DNA from: Pseudomonas viridiflava
GTDB lineage: Bacteria; Pseudomonadota; Gammaproteobacteria; Pseudomonadales; Pseudomonadaceae
Length of the DNA: 64,000 nucleotides
Direction of reading: 5' to 3'
Assembly (NCBI RefSeq): GCF_900589395.1
Contig: NZ_UUIS01000013.1
Location: 1 to 64,000 of the forward strand
How positions within the stretch are numbered: the stretch's first letter is position 1; each line of letters opens with the position of its first letter. A program made the position numbers and the translations under genes. The notes beneath the pieces were generated by a model. It did no database searches and was not told the origin of the DNA. It saw nothing but the letters and a program-made list of their open reading frames with translations. This document shows, one piece after another, positions 51,938 through 62,272 of the stretch.

Positions 51938-54900
51938 TCATGGGACTCTCTTTTCGCGCCCCAGCACGGTGATGAGCAAGGTCACCGTGTCCGCGTTGGC
52001 CAGCATGAGATCGGTACGTGTTTCGACATTGTCGTAAAACGCAGTACGTGCCTGGGCAAGGTTTTTGGCGCCAGTAATGGCCAGCACCTTGCGCCGGGCG
52101 TCACCCTCGCGGCCGCTCAGCTCCTGCCAGGTGCCATTATTGTCCAGCAGGCGAAACAACCGGTCAGGGGGTGTGCGATGGGACAGGTTGTTCTGGTGCA
52201 TGACAATGTCTTCCTTGACCCTGCGACGGTAGGCCGAGTTGTCCTCGATCAGGTCGATAAACGGCATATGCGACTCGGTGTAGGCAATGTCCTCGGTGCC
52301 GCAGTACAGATGGGACAATTCATGCAGCAGGATGGCCGAGCGATAATGCCGGCCCAGATGAAAGCTGCCATGTTGCAGTGCCTGGAGCTTGAGGCGGCAC
52401 ATCGGCTCAATGAAGAATTTCTCGGTCAGGTAGATGCGCTTTTGCGGCTCGTTGACAAAGGTGAACGCCAAGGTGTCTTCACCACTGGACCGGCGCGTGC
52501 CAACGATATAACGCTCTGAATTGAACGTTGACAGCGAGCTGTCAATCACTTCGCCGTACAGCCGCCTGACCACGCGGTCTACCGCCCCGATCAGGCGAGC
52601 ATCGGGTTGGGGCGCGCCAAAAAAATCACTGATCAAGGCTGTCACCTGCGGGTGATGGTTGCCCTCGGCGGTGCGGTGGCTGAGGTTATCCAGGCAGGTT
52701 TCCAGGTACTGGCGGGCCTGGGCATGGGCATCGACGATGTTTTGGGCCCGGTTGCGATATCGCTGACGGATTTGCGCCATGCCACGCGCTTCGACCACGA
52801 TCGAATGCTCGACTTGCGCTTCGATCAGACTCTCGCGCATGCGCGTCAATACCCCGCCGCCGCCGCGCAGCCCCCCTTGCAGGTATACACTCCAGCGCTG
52901 CTCCATGCCCAGTGTGACACGTGGCCCAAGGGTGTCCTGGTTGACAATCGTCCAGCCGCCGGGGTCGCGCACGACCTCGTAGACCGCACCGGCCAACGGC
53001 ACATAGGTTTTGCCGTTATGCGGATTCAGGTACAGATTGAGCAAGGGGTCCTTGACCAGCGTGTTCAAGGCCACCTCATGAACCTGAAACGGCCGCAGCC
53101 GTGCCCACAACTGCGGCGTCATCTGGTTGTTGCCCCAACCGAACGACTGGAAATCAATGGCCGACGGCCCTTCGGTGGTCACCGGCATGACCTCGGTATT
53201 TTCCGCCTCAGGCTCAGATTCAGGCAATTGCTCTATCCAGTTGCTGCGCACGGAGATCAGCACGCCCAGGCCAGCCAGCAGTTCGGATGCCGCCTTGCCC
53301 CAGTGCTCCTGCACGACATCCAGGGCCGAGTCATGCAGCAAGTCCTGGCCTTGCCAGACCCCCACCAGCGCACCCAGGCGTCCCGGCAACAGCGACAGGA
53401 TTTGCTCGCCCCCCAGCGTCAGAAGAAACTTGGTGCCCGCCTGGTCCATCTCGCGGTTGGTCACACTCAGTTGCTCGAACCAGAACTCCAGCATCTGGAC
53501 TGCGCTCTGGAACATTGCCTGCAATGAATTGCCCTGCACCGGTGAAATCACCAGGGTCACCGGCCCCGGCGTTTCCCAAGGCACATCCAGGTCAGACTCG
53601 GTACTGAACGGCACATGCGGCTCCAGAAAGCCACCCTTGTCATACAGACGGCGAGCCGGCGTGCCGAGACGTGCCAGAACAAACGCTTGCAGCGCCTGGT
53701 TGGTACGGATGTCAGCGAGCAGGCCGGCCTCGTCGGGGTATTCCTTTAGCAGAAAGTTGGCGCCGAACAAGGCATAGAGTATCCAGGGGCCGCTCTGTGG
53801 CGCGCGTGGCGCGATGATGAACGCGCCCAGTACCTGGTCGGGAACAAGGCCGGGCGCGGCCTGCAATTGCATCGGGCTGATGATGATGTCGCGCTTGAGC
53901 ACCGGCAAACGCCCGATCCCGTCCGGCATGTTCATGACGCCTTCGATAAAGCGATAGCCTTGCTCACTCAGTTGGCCACTGATGCGCATGCCATATAAAC
54001 GCAAGAGTTCAAAGGGCGGCACTTGCTCGGCGTAGTACTTCAAGCGCGTCACGTAATCGGCGTCATCGGGCGAAAGCCGGTCTTTCAACAGCTGGCGATA
54101 CTGCGTGGAGATATCCAGTTCACGGATCAATCGTTCCAGGTACTCAACGGTCAGCGTGTCTGGCAACCCCTCACTGTTGCTGGCCGTGACCGAGATCATG
54201 CCGTCCTGGCTGGCCGAAAAACGCTCGATGGCATAGTCGGTCAGGCTGGCATTGAGGTGGGTCGTGATGGCCGGTATGCCTTGAGGAATCTGGCCGATGG
54301 CCACCGGCGCAGCGGTGTAGTGGGTCAAGGTCACCAGAATGTCATCGGGGCTCAGGGCGTGACCGGGAAAGTCATCCAGCAACCGGGCCTTGAGTGTCTG
54401 GTGGGCATACTCCCGGGGTTGTGGAATACCAAACAGAAAATCCTTTTGTGAATGACAGGCTATGTACCAGCGCTGGGCGATCGTCCTGAGTTCGACCAAC
54501 TGGGTGAGTGTGGCCTGCCGGATCCATTGCGGCAGCATGGCATTGGTGAGCATCGTTTGCAGGTTGATACCGATGCGGTCGATCAGTGGCCGGTTGCCCA
54601 GGCTGGACTCAGAATCTCTCTGGAGTTCACGCAGCGTGTCGGCAGGAAGCTTCCAGACGATGGCCTGACGCAGCGAATCCGCGGCGCTCTGACACTGTCG
54701 GTCAATATCGGCCTGCTGCAAGGCCTGCAAGCAATGCCCCTGCAACGGCTGCAACACGGCCCTGAACTGCAAGGGTCCTTGCAGGGTGTCCAGATGAAGC
54801 TGCAAGCGTTGCCGGTCAGCCTTGCTCAACTGGCTCATCCAGGTCGCACGGACCACTGGCAGGTCGAAGCTTTTGGCCATCGCGTCTTGCAACGCCTGCA

Positions 54901-57106
54901 GCGAGGCATGGGCACTGAGCCCATCGCACAGCGCCCACAAGACCAAAGGCGCAGGCTGACTGACCGTGTGCAGTACCAGCGTGTCATGCAACGCCACCGC
55001 AGGCTGGCCCGGTGCGAACATCAGTTCAAGCCTGCTGACCTCCACCCGCTGATCGCCCAGCCCGGTGCGCAGATAGGGTATCGGGCGCTCCAGTACCTGC
55101 TGGAACAACATCAGGGCCTGCGCAGGTAACTCGTCGACCCGTCGCTCCATGAACAGCTCCAGGTACAGCGCACACGCGCGCACCTGGCTGCCCAGCATGG
55201 GCAACTTCACCAACGTGTCGAGCCAGCGTAACGGCCGGGAAAGAAAATCCCGGAAGTGGCGCTCGTAATGTGCCTGAAAATCCTCGCACACCCGTTCCAG
55301 AATCTGTTCGAGCAGCTCGACAGGCAGATGCGGCATGACATGAGCGCCATGTTCGCCACGGCCACTCAAGACATGGGCATTGGCAGGTAGCGTGGCAGGC
55401 GCATGGCCACTGAAGCGCTCCAGGGCCAGGGCAACCAACCGGGTGCTGCCGTGTTCAGGAGACTGTATCCAGAGATCGCGGGCATCCAGGACCCCATCGC
55501 CCAGCACGGCCAGGAAACCGTTCAGTGCGTCGCGCATGCACCCGGCGATACCGTCGTAGAACTGGCTCTGACGAGTGACAAACAGGTCAAGCGTGTGCAG
55601 TTGCTCGCTCCAGGAGTCGGCCGACCACAGTGTGGCAGGGTCCAGCACGGGCAAATGAACATCGTCGACGATTGGCCGATCCGACGCCCAGCGTTTCTCG
55701 AAACTGATTGGCTCACTGGACCAGCGCACAGTGCCGTGCAGGCCTGCCAGGCGATGATCCAGCAAGTGACGGATGTCCAGAGCATCATCCACACGCACGG
55801 CGTCGCGCCGACGCTCGATCACCGGCAAGCCCAGAACATACGCCAGGTTGCGCTTCTGCAAGGCGATGATCGACTCGAGTTGCCGGGTGAAAAGCGGCAC
55901 CTCGATCAGGTCCAGGCGCAACTGTTCGATGTCACTGGCGTGCAATGCCGCCTGCTCGTTGAGCGAGATAAAGTGCACGATTTCGGCAAACCCCTCACCA
56001 CTGCTGAAGTGCGCTTGAAGTTGCTGACGATTGGCAAAGCGGCGCACGCCATAGCGTGATGAAAACAAGTAGATCCCCGGTAATTCCGGGGCGAGCGGCT
56101 CCAGCAGGAACAGGCCTGCCAGTTTGATCATGCCGACACCCTTGAACATCAGCGACACCTGCCAGGCCTGACTGGCACGGGTATCGCGCAGGCGGCGCAA
56201 CTCAAGCACGGTCAGTTGCTGCGAAGATTGAGCCTGCAACAGGGCATGGCGATACCCATCAGCCAGCACCTGGCTGACAAATGCCCGCACTGTCATGCCA
56301 TTGGCACACACGCCGCTCCAGTATTGCTCCAGCATGCCTTCGAAGTGCCCGTGCAGATCCAGGCCGGCCGCTGCCACGGCAGACCGCCAGGGCAAGGCCT
56401 GGGTTTCGTCCAGCAACTGGCCACTGGCGTCCAGAAACTGCCTGTCCAGGCCAATGCTGTCGACAGGATCTGCCAGCGCAGCATCGACCAGGGTCTGGGT
56501 GCCTACGGTATGGAGGCCTTCATGGTCGGCCTTGCTGACGACCTGCAATGGATGGTGAAAGACGTCAATGCCCGGGTGCACCCTGCTGTCGATTTCTTCC
56601 TGCAGCTTGCGGCCAATGACCGCTTGCAGCGAAGGCAGGGTGTCGAGTTGGCGCCGCAATCGATCAAGCTGTCCGGCCTGATGCTCCAGGATCATGCGGG
56701 CCCGGCAGGCGAACAGGTCGCCTTGTACATGCTCCAGTTCCAGCTCGGCGGCATGACCTGCCAGAAATCGCTGGGTGAGCGATGCGGTGAGGTCGGCACG
56801 GCTGGCGAAACGCTCCAGCCCCCACAGCACGGTATGCAAAAAAAGGGGCGCCTGCGCAGAGAGCGGATCGCTGATGACCCAGGCGCCGGTCAGTTCGGCG
56901 CCCAGCTCAAGACCGGTGTCGCAGACCAGGCGGTCGACACGGGGTACAGGCGTTGCCGTGTCGTGCGCCGGGGCATCCAGCAGGCGTTGTAGCCATTGGC
57001 TTTGCTCGGCATTGATTCGTGCAGTACCCAGTGCTTCGTTGAGGTGCAGGGCAAAGCGCTGTTTCAGCAGCGGGCCATGAAAATAAGGGATATCGACAGT
57101 AGGCAT
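51938..57106 (-). CDS. Giant toxin-like protein with aspzincin-type C-terminal metallopeptidase (paralogue A)
   Basis: A 1722-residue protein without signal peptide. It is of the type annotated in pseudomonads as dermonecrotic toxin-domain (DUF6543-like) proteins. Most of the length is an unassigned alpha/beta body with a hydrophobic helix region (FLLTLGGEQILSLLPGRLGALVG). The end has HELSH (1595-1599), GTED with Asp1606 and IAY at 1603-1609, and NAD (1704-1706). HExxH plus GTxDxxY plus NAD is the aspzincin (M35) signature: two His and an Asp as zinc ligands and Glu1596 as the base. AAGGA lies upstream. It ends 122 bp after the paralogue's end. Catalysis is inferred only from motifs. Confidence 0.75.
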   Translation of the reverse strand: MPTVDIPYFHGPLLKQRFALHLNEALGTARINAEQSQWLQRLLDAPAHDTATPVPRVDRLVCDTGLELGAELTGAWVISDPLSAQAPLFLHTVLWGLERFASRADLTASLTQRFLAGHAAELELEHVQGDLFACRARMILEHQAGQLDRLRRQLDTLPSLQAVIGRKLQEEIDSRVHPGIDVFHHPLQVVSKADHEGLHTVGTQTLVDAALADPVDSIGLDRQFLDASGQLLDETQALPWRSAVAAAGLDLHGHFEGMLEQYWSGVCANGMTVRAFVSQVLADGYRHALLQAQSSQQLTVLELRRLRDTRASQAWQVSLMFKGVGMIKLAGLFLLEPLAPELPGIYLFSSRYGVRRFANRQQLQAHFSSGEGFAEIVHFISLNEQAALHASDIEQLRLDLIEVPLFTRQLESIIALQKRNLAYVLGLPVIERRRDAVRVDDALDIRHLLDHRLAGLHGTVRWSSEPISFEKRWASDRPIVDDVHLPVLDPATLWSADSWSEQLHTLDLFVTRQSQFYDGIAGCMRDALNGFLAVLGDGVLDARDLWIQSPEHGSTRLVALALERFSGHAPATLPANAHVLSGRGEHGAHVMPHLPVELLEQILERVCEDFQAHYERHFRDFLSRPLRWLDTLVKLPMLGSQVRACALYLELFMERRVDELPAQALMLFQQVLERPIPYLRTGLGDQRVEVSRLELMFAPGQPAVALHDTLVLHTVSQPAPLVLWALCDGLSAHASLQALQDAMAKSFDLPVVRATWMSQLSKADRQRLQLHLDTLQGPLQFRAVLQPLQGHCLQALQQADIDRQCQSAADSLRQAIVWKLPADTLRELQRDSESSLGNRPLIDRIGINLQTMLTNAMLPQWIRQATLTQLVELRTIAQRWYIACHSQKDFLFGIPQPREYAHQTLKARLLDDFPGHALSPDDILVTLTHYTAAPVAIGQIPQGIPAITTHLNASLTDYAIERFSASQDGMISVTASNSEGLPDTLTVEYLERLIRELDISTQYRQLLKDRLSPDDADYVTRLKYYAEQVPPFELLRLYGMRISGQLSEQGYRFIEGVMNMPDGIGRLPVLKRDIIISPMQLQAAPGLVPDQVLGAFIIAPRAPQSGPWILYALFGANFLLKEYPDEAGLLADIRTNQALQAFVLARLGTPARRLYDKGGFLEPHVPFSTESDLDVPWETPGPVTLVISPVQGNSLQAMFQSAVQMLEFWFEQLSVTNREMDQAGTKFLLTLGGEQILSLLPGRLGALVGVWQGQDLLHDSALDVVQEHWGKAASELLAGLGVLISVRSNWIEQLPESEPEAENTEVMPVTTEGPSAIDFQSFGWGNNQMTPQLWARLRPFQVHEVALNTLVKDPLLNLYLNPHNGKTYVPLAGAVYEVVRDPGGWTIVNQDTLGPRVTLGMEQRWSVYLQGGLRGGGGVLTRMRESLIEAQVEHSIVVEARGMAQIRQRYRNRAQNIVDAHAQARQYLETCLDNLSHRTAEGNHHPQVTALISDFFGAPQPDARLIGAVDRVVRRLYGEVIDSSLSTFNSERYIVGTRRSSGEDTLAFTFVNEPQKRIYLTEKFFIEPMCRLKLQALQHGSFHLGRHYRSAILLHELSHLYCGTEDIAYTESHMPFIDLIEDNSAYRRRVKEDIVMHQNNLSHRTPPDRLFRLLDNNGTWQELSGREGDARRKVLAITGAKNLAQARTAFYDNVETRTDLMLANADTVTLLITVLGREKRVP

Positions 57107-57228
57107 GCAGGTTCCTTTTGCAGGGCTGACCTGCCCGCGTGTCAGGCGCAAGCCGTGACCCGGGGCAGGAAAAGAACCGCAATGCTATCGCCCGTCCAGA
57201 CGGCGGCTGCGTTACATAAAGCAATGAC

Positions 57229-60200
57229 TCAACGCCAGCGCTGGCGTCCCAGCAAGCTGATCAGCAAGGCCAGCGAATCGGCATTGGCCAGAATGATCCG
57301 CCGCCTGGCATGGCTGTCCTCCAGGAACGCACGCCGCGCGGCCTGCAGGTCGGCCTGGCCGCTGAGCGTGAGAAGGCTGGCATAGACCTCACCGTCTTGC
57401 GCATCGAAATCACGCAGGGTGTTGTCCTCACGACTCTGGAACAGTTGCGCGGGCGGTGTCAGGTGCGACAGTGCATGACGATGCACGTATTGCAGGTGCT
57501 GCTTGAACCTGGACATGACCGGCTGGCTTGCATCGAGCAATTCCAGCGGCGGCGCCGAAGCGTCCAGGTAAGCGATGTCATGAGTGCCGATGACCAGATG
57601 GGAAAGTTCATGCAGCAAGACAATGGCACGAAAGTGATTGCCTGCATTGAACGCCCGGATGCCCGGCACAATCGGGTACAACGGTGGCGAAAAGAAAAGC
57701 GGGCCGAGAAAAATACGGTCCTGCGGATCGCCAATGATGACAAACGCGGCCACGCTTTCGCGCCCCCGCCGTGGCGTACCGGTGACAAAGCGCCTGGAAT
57801 CCAGGGGCGATAATGTGCGCTGCGACAAAGCCAGGAACAACTCACTGACCCGGGACCTGAGGCTGTCGATCAGCATCATGCCCGGCACATCAACGCCAAA
57901 GAAGTCCTTGAGCACACCTTGCACCGGCACAGGCAGGCCTTTTGCAAACGGCGCATTGAGGTTGAACAATGCAGTGCGCAGGTAGTCGAGTGCCTGCTGG
58001 CGAGCCTGACCGATCTGCAAGGCCTGATCGCGCCGACGCCCGCGAATTTCAGTCATGCCGTTACACTGCACGACCATCAGTTTGTCGAGGGTGTCTTGCA
58101 CCGCTTCACGCTCACTTGCCCGGTCAGGCAAACCGCCACCGCGCAGGCCCTGCATCAGGTTGAGCTCCCATTGCCGATGGCTGTCCAGGCGAATGGCCGG
58201 TCCTTCGCCGGTGCGACCCACGATCCGCCAGCCGTGCTCGTGCAGTGCGACCTCATAGACTTGTCCGGTCACTGCCGCGTAGTAGCGCGATGTCGACGGG
58301 TCCTGATACAGGTTCAGCAAGACGTCGTGGTGCAGCCGGGCCAATTCGATGTCATGCACCTCGAACGGACGCAAACGCTGCTTGAGACGGGGCGTCAATA
58401 CCGAGTGTCGCCAGGAAAATTCCGGTAACTCCGGCACGCTCACGACCGGCGCCTCACCGGGCTCTGGCAAGGCGGGATCCGTGGCCTGGCGGTAGGTCGT
58501 CACCAGAACGCCCAATGCCGCCGAAAATTCCGACAGCGCTTTGCCCCACCGCTGCTCGTAGGCGGCACTGGCCGAAGCACGGAACAACGCCTGGCTCTGC
58601 CAGGCTGCCAGGAGCGTCCCCAGCTTGCCGGGTATGAACGCCAGGATCTGTTCGGCACCAAGGGCCAGCACATGTACAAAAGAAGCCCAGTCGGCCTCGG
58701 CGCTGGTGACGCTTTGCTTGCCACTCAGGTCCTTGAGCAACTGTAAGGTGACCTGGAACATATGCAGCAGCACGTTGCCCTCCAGAACCTCTTTGCTCAG
58801 CGCCACCTTGGCGGGCACCTGCAAGGGCAGGTCCATGAATGCCTCGGTGCTCCAGGGAATGTGCGCCTCATCAAGGCCGCCATGCGCGTAGCGTCTGCGA
58901 GCCATGGGGGCCACACGGTCGAGCACCAGTTGCTGCAACGGACCGTCGGCGCGCAATTGCGCCAACAGATCATCCTGATCACGAAACTCTTTGAGACAAA
59001 ACGATGCGTTGAACAGCGCATGCAGCACCACCGGCCCTTGCCGGGTGTCCAGCGGACCGATCAGGTAGAGACCGGCGACCGGATCGGCCGCCATGTCGGG
59101 GCGTGGTACCAGCGACAGGGGCCGCAACACAATGTCGCAGCCGTGCACCGGTTGCCGCGCCTGGCTGTCAGGCATTTCGATCAGGCACTGGATGAAATCG
59201 AAAGCGACCGGGCTGAGCTGGCCCTGCAGTTTCATTTCCAGCGCCACCAACGACAGCAAGAGGGGCACCTGGCGGATAAAGCGCTCGCGGCGCTGCACGT
59301 AGTGCGGGTCGGCCGGATCCAGTCGGGTGGCCAGCAAGGTCCGGTAGCGCATGCCCAGGTCAAGCTCATGCACCAGGGCTGCGAGGTAGTCGGCACTCAG
59401 CCCGGCCGGTTGCGCGGTGTCTGCCGGCAGGCTGACGCTCAGGGTTGCGCCCTGCAGGTGGGCGAAATGGTTCAGGGCAAACGCCACCAGGCTCTCGCTG
59501 TCGATCTGCGTGGCGGCCGGGATGGCCGAAGGGAGGCTGCCCATCGGCACCGGCGCCGGGATGTAGCGGGTCATGGTCACGATGATGCGCTGCGGGTCGA
59601 CCAGGGCGCCTGGAAAATCACGCGCCAGCGCGGCCTGCAAGTGCTTCAGGGCAAAGGCATGAAGGGACGGGATGCCGCTGAGGAAATCGGCACCCTGTCC
59701 AAAGTCACGGTCATAGCGATTCAGCAGGTCGACATAAACCTCAAGTTCGTCCACCGATGCCTGGCTCAGCCAGTCCGGCAGCATGGCCAGAAGCGCCCTG
59801 TTCTGAATGCGGATAGCCAGGTTGTCCAGCCACACCTGCAAGCTCGACTGCTGGCCGGCCAGGTCGATGTAGCGCTTGCACAGCGGGGCTGTCAGGCGAT
59901 TGACATGGACCTGCTCCAGGGCGTTGTCGATACGCTGCTGCTGGCGCTGTTGCTCATCACGCTGCATGCGCTCGAAGAAATGCCCACCTACAGGCACCTG
60001 CTCCACGCTGCAGCTGCGTCCGGCGGCAAAAAACTGGTCGAGCAACGGCTGGTCTTGCTCGGCGAACAGCGCCAGCCATCGATCACGCCGGGCCGCCGGC
60101 ATCAGGCATCGATTGAGCCAGTGTCCAAGGTCTTGCATAGACGCCATCGGTTGCAGGCCCGTGATCGTTGACCAGAACAACAGTGCCTGCCCAGGCTGGC

Positions 60201-62154
60201 CGAATACCCAGGCTTGGCTCATGGGCAGGGCCAGCGGGCGGTCATCGGCATGCAGGACCAGCGCACTGATCTGGATCGGCCCGGACGCCAGCACTGGGTG
60301 CTGCGACGCCACGGGTTGATCCAGCACAGACTGCAGCGGGTCGGCCAGAAGCGCCGGAAAGGTTTTGTCCCGACGCGCCACTGCCAGTTCCAGGCGCAGC
60401 AGGGCCTGGCGCGAAGCGCAGAGCGTCTGGCCGGGCAGCGTCTGTGCATGCGCTTGGCGCAGGGCATGCCTATCAAAGGCTTCGACGCTGCCGGCGCACA
60501 GTTCCCCCAGCCGCGACGCCGCCCGGTTCAGCACATGCGCAAACAATCGGTGGCTGGTCGCCGCCAGGGGTTGCCGGTTGTCACGGCCAGGCTGACGAAC
60601 GAAGACTGTACTGCCTGCCGGTAACGGTGTAGTGCGTGCCCCGCTCATGTGCTCCAGCAATAAGTCGATCAGGCTGCTTCGTGCCTGGGTCACTACCGGG
60701 ACTGCGGGTAACGCGCCGATCGGGTGGTCTTCTTGGCTATCGCCATTGGTTTGGACCCAATCGACCTCTATCAGCGCTGCATTCAATGGCGCAGGATCGC
60801 CCAGCACCGCCAGCCAGGGGCTCAATGCCTGGCTGGCCAGGCTGTCCAGCCGGGGCCTGCGGGCATTGAGGGCAGTCAACTGCCTATCCAGCCTGCTGAG
60901 CTGTGCCAGCCAGTCAGGCATCGACTCATGCAGCGGAGGTGGCGCGTGGACCGGTGCCGGTGGCGCCAGCAGCGGCCAGGTACTGGCAAAGGACGCCGGT
61001 GAAGCCCAGCGCCGACTGCCTTCGACAAAAGGCAGCCGGCCGTCGAGCAGTCGCCGCACATCCAGCGCGTCGTCAAGCATGGCCTGGCGCTCGCCCGGGT
61101 CACTGCGGTGGCGCTTGAAAGCTTCATCCAGATTGCGCCTTTGCAAAGCGATGATCGAGTCGATGCAGTCCATGAACAACGGCTCGGCCAATGGATAATG
61201 TTGCACGACCGGCGTACCGGTGGCGGGCAACAGCGCCTGATCATCCAGCGACAGGCAACCCTGCCACTGGGCCCGTCCGCCCTCGCTATCAAAGTGTGCG
61301 ACCAGGGCGTGCCAGTCATCGAGCCGACGCAAACCTGTAGCGGGGCAATACAGCACGTAGCCCTGGTTACCCAGTGATAGCCCATACAGGCCGATCAGTT
61401 TGAACGGCCCCTGCCCCGCCACGCTCACGGCCAGTCGACTGATCGAGTCCGGCGCCGGCGTATCCAGCCATTGCGTGGCCAACAGTGCCAGCGCGCCGCC
61501 CTCCGGATGCCCGGCATGCTCCCATTGCCAGGCGCGATGGGCCAGCGCATCGGCCATGCTTTGTGCCAGGCGTATACGACGGCTGAGGCCTTGAAGGTCG
61601 TGGCTGTTCCAGAAGTCTTCCAGCCTGCGGTCGAGTTCATACCTGGGGTCGACCGAGGCCGGCAGGTCGTGTAGTTGCGGCAACTGTTCCAGCTCACGGT
61701 CCAGGGTACTGAGGCCTTGTGCCTGATGCTCGACAATGCGCAGCATGCGCTGCTCGAAGGGGTCAGTGTTCAAGGCCTGGTATTCGAACACCGGTTCACG
61801 GTCGGCACGCACGCCAAAGAGCCTCTGCAGATGCCGGGCAAGCTGTGTTCGATCAGTGAACGTTTCAAGCCCGTGCGCCAGAGTGTCCAGATACAGCGTC
61901 TCGGCATCATCGTGCCGACGCACGATCAACAGGGCAGTGGCCAGTCCAAGGGGAACCGGCGAGCCGTCTTCAAGCAAGAGGCTGTAGACAGCCGGGGCAT
62001 CGGCGGTCTGCGGCACAGGGCCTTGCGGACTGCACAGGCGCTGCAGCCAGCGCGACTCAAGGGCGTCGAGAGACCCTTGCGCGATGGCCGCATGCAGGTG
62101 CAATACAAACCTGCGGCGCAGAGATTCAACGTGAAAATAGACGGTTGGTGACAT
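57229..62154 (-). CDS. Giant toxin-like protein with aspzincin-type C-terminal metallopeptidase (paralogue B)
   Basis: A 1641-residue protein upstream of and parallel to paralogue A. It is colinear with A over roughly the last 900 residues, with matching blocks such as YIPAPVPMGSLPSAIPAATQ, ALGAEQILAFIPGKLGTLLAAW, QGLRGGG and LLHELSH. The end has HELSH (1515-1519), GTHD with Asp1526 and IAY at 1523-1529, and NAD (1624-1626), with the same 3-residue gap from HELSH to GT as in A. The N-terminal half is more divergent. AAGGA lies 8 nt before the ATG; an upstream in-frame start adds 14 Cys-rich residues unlike A. Confidence 0.75.
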   Translation of the reverse strand: MSPTVYFHVESLRRRFVLHLHAAIAQGSLDALESRWLQRLCSPQGPVPQTADAPAVYSLLLEDGSPVPLGLATALLIVRRHDDAETLYLDTLAHGLETFTDRTQLARHLQRLFGVRADREPVFEYQALNTDPFEQRMLRIVEHQAQGLSTLDRELEQLPQLHDLPASVDPRYELDRRLEDFWNSHDLQGLSRRIRLAQSMADALAHRAWQWEHAGHPEGGALALLATQWLDTPAPDSISRLAVSVAGQGPFKLIGLYGLSLGNQGYVLYCPATGLRRLDDWHALVAHFDSEGGRAQWQGCLSLDDQALLPATGTPVVQHYPLAEPLFMDCIDSIIALQRRNLDEAFKRHRSDPGERQAMLDDALDVRRLLDGRLPFVEGSRRWASPASFASTWPLLAPPAPVHAPPPLHESMPDWLAQLSRLDRQLTALNARRPRLDSLASQALSPWLAVLGDPAPLNAALIEVDWVQTNGDSQEDHPIGALPAVPVVTQARSSLIDLLLEHMSGARTTPLPAGSTVFVRQPGRDNRQPLAATSHRLFAHVLNRAASRLGELCAGSVEAFDRHALRQAHAQTLPGQTLCASRQALLRLELAVARRDKTFPALLADPLQSVLDQPVASQHPVLASGPIQISALVLHADDRPLALPMSQAWVFGQPGQALLFWSTITGLQPMASMQDLGHWLNRCLMPAARRDRWLALFAEQDQPLLDQFFAAGRSCSVEQVPVGGHFFERMQRDEQQRQQQRIDNALEQVHVNRLTAPLCKRYIDLAGQQSSLQVWLDNLAIRIQNRALLAMLPDWLSQASVDELEVYVDLLNRYDRDFGQGADFLSGIPSLHAFALKHLQAALARDFPGALVDPQRIIVTMTRYIPAPVPMGSLPSAIPAATQIDSESLVAFALNHFAHLQGATLSVSLPADTAQPAGLSADYLAALVHELDLGMRYRTLLATRLDPADPHYVQRRERFIRQVPLLLSLVALEMKLQGQLSPVAFDFIQCLIEMPDSQARQPVHGCDIVLRPLSLVPRPDMAADPVAGLYLIGPLDTRQGPVVLHALFNASFCLKEFRDQDDLLAQLRADGPLQQLVLDRVAPMARRRYAHGGLDEAHIPWSTEAFMDLPLQVPAKVALSKEVLEGNVLLHMFQVTLQLLKDLSGKQSVTSAEADWASFVHVLALGAEQILAFIPGKLGTLLAAWQSQALFRASASAAYEQRWGKALSEFSAALGVLVTTYRQATDPALPEPGEAPVVSVPELPEFSWRHSVLTPRLKQRLRPFEVHDIELARLHHDVLLNLYQDPSTSRYYAAVTGQVYEVALHEHGWRIVGRTGEGPAIRLDSHRQWELNLMQGLRGGGLPDRASEREAVQDTLDKLMVVQCNGMTEIRGRRRDQALQIGQARQQALDYLRTALFNLNAPFAKGLPVPVQGVLKDFFGVDVPGMMLIDSLRSRVSELFLALSQRTLSPLDSRRFVTGTPRRGRESVAAFVIIGDPQDRIFLGPLFFSPPLYPIVPGIRAFNAGNHFRAIVLLHELSHLVIGTHDIAYLDASAPPLELLDASQPVMSRFKQHLQYVHRHALSHLTPPAQLFQSREDNTLRDFDAQDGEVYASLLTLSGQADLQAARRAFLEDSHARRRIILANADSLALLISLLGRQRWR

Positions 62155-62272
62155 GGCAACGTTCCTTTTGCACAGACGGCCACCGCACACGCACATCGCG
62201 GGTGGGTGACCAGAAAATGGAAAAGGAGCCTAACCAGTCTATGCAGCCAAGCTGCCGTACATATGGCTGCCT

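Noticed and set aside
58762..60171. 469-codon frame antisense to paralogue B
   Set aside because: Antisense shadow of a real large gene; no start signal and no domain.
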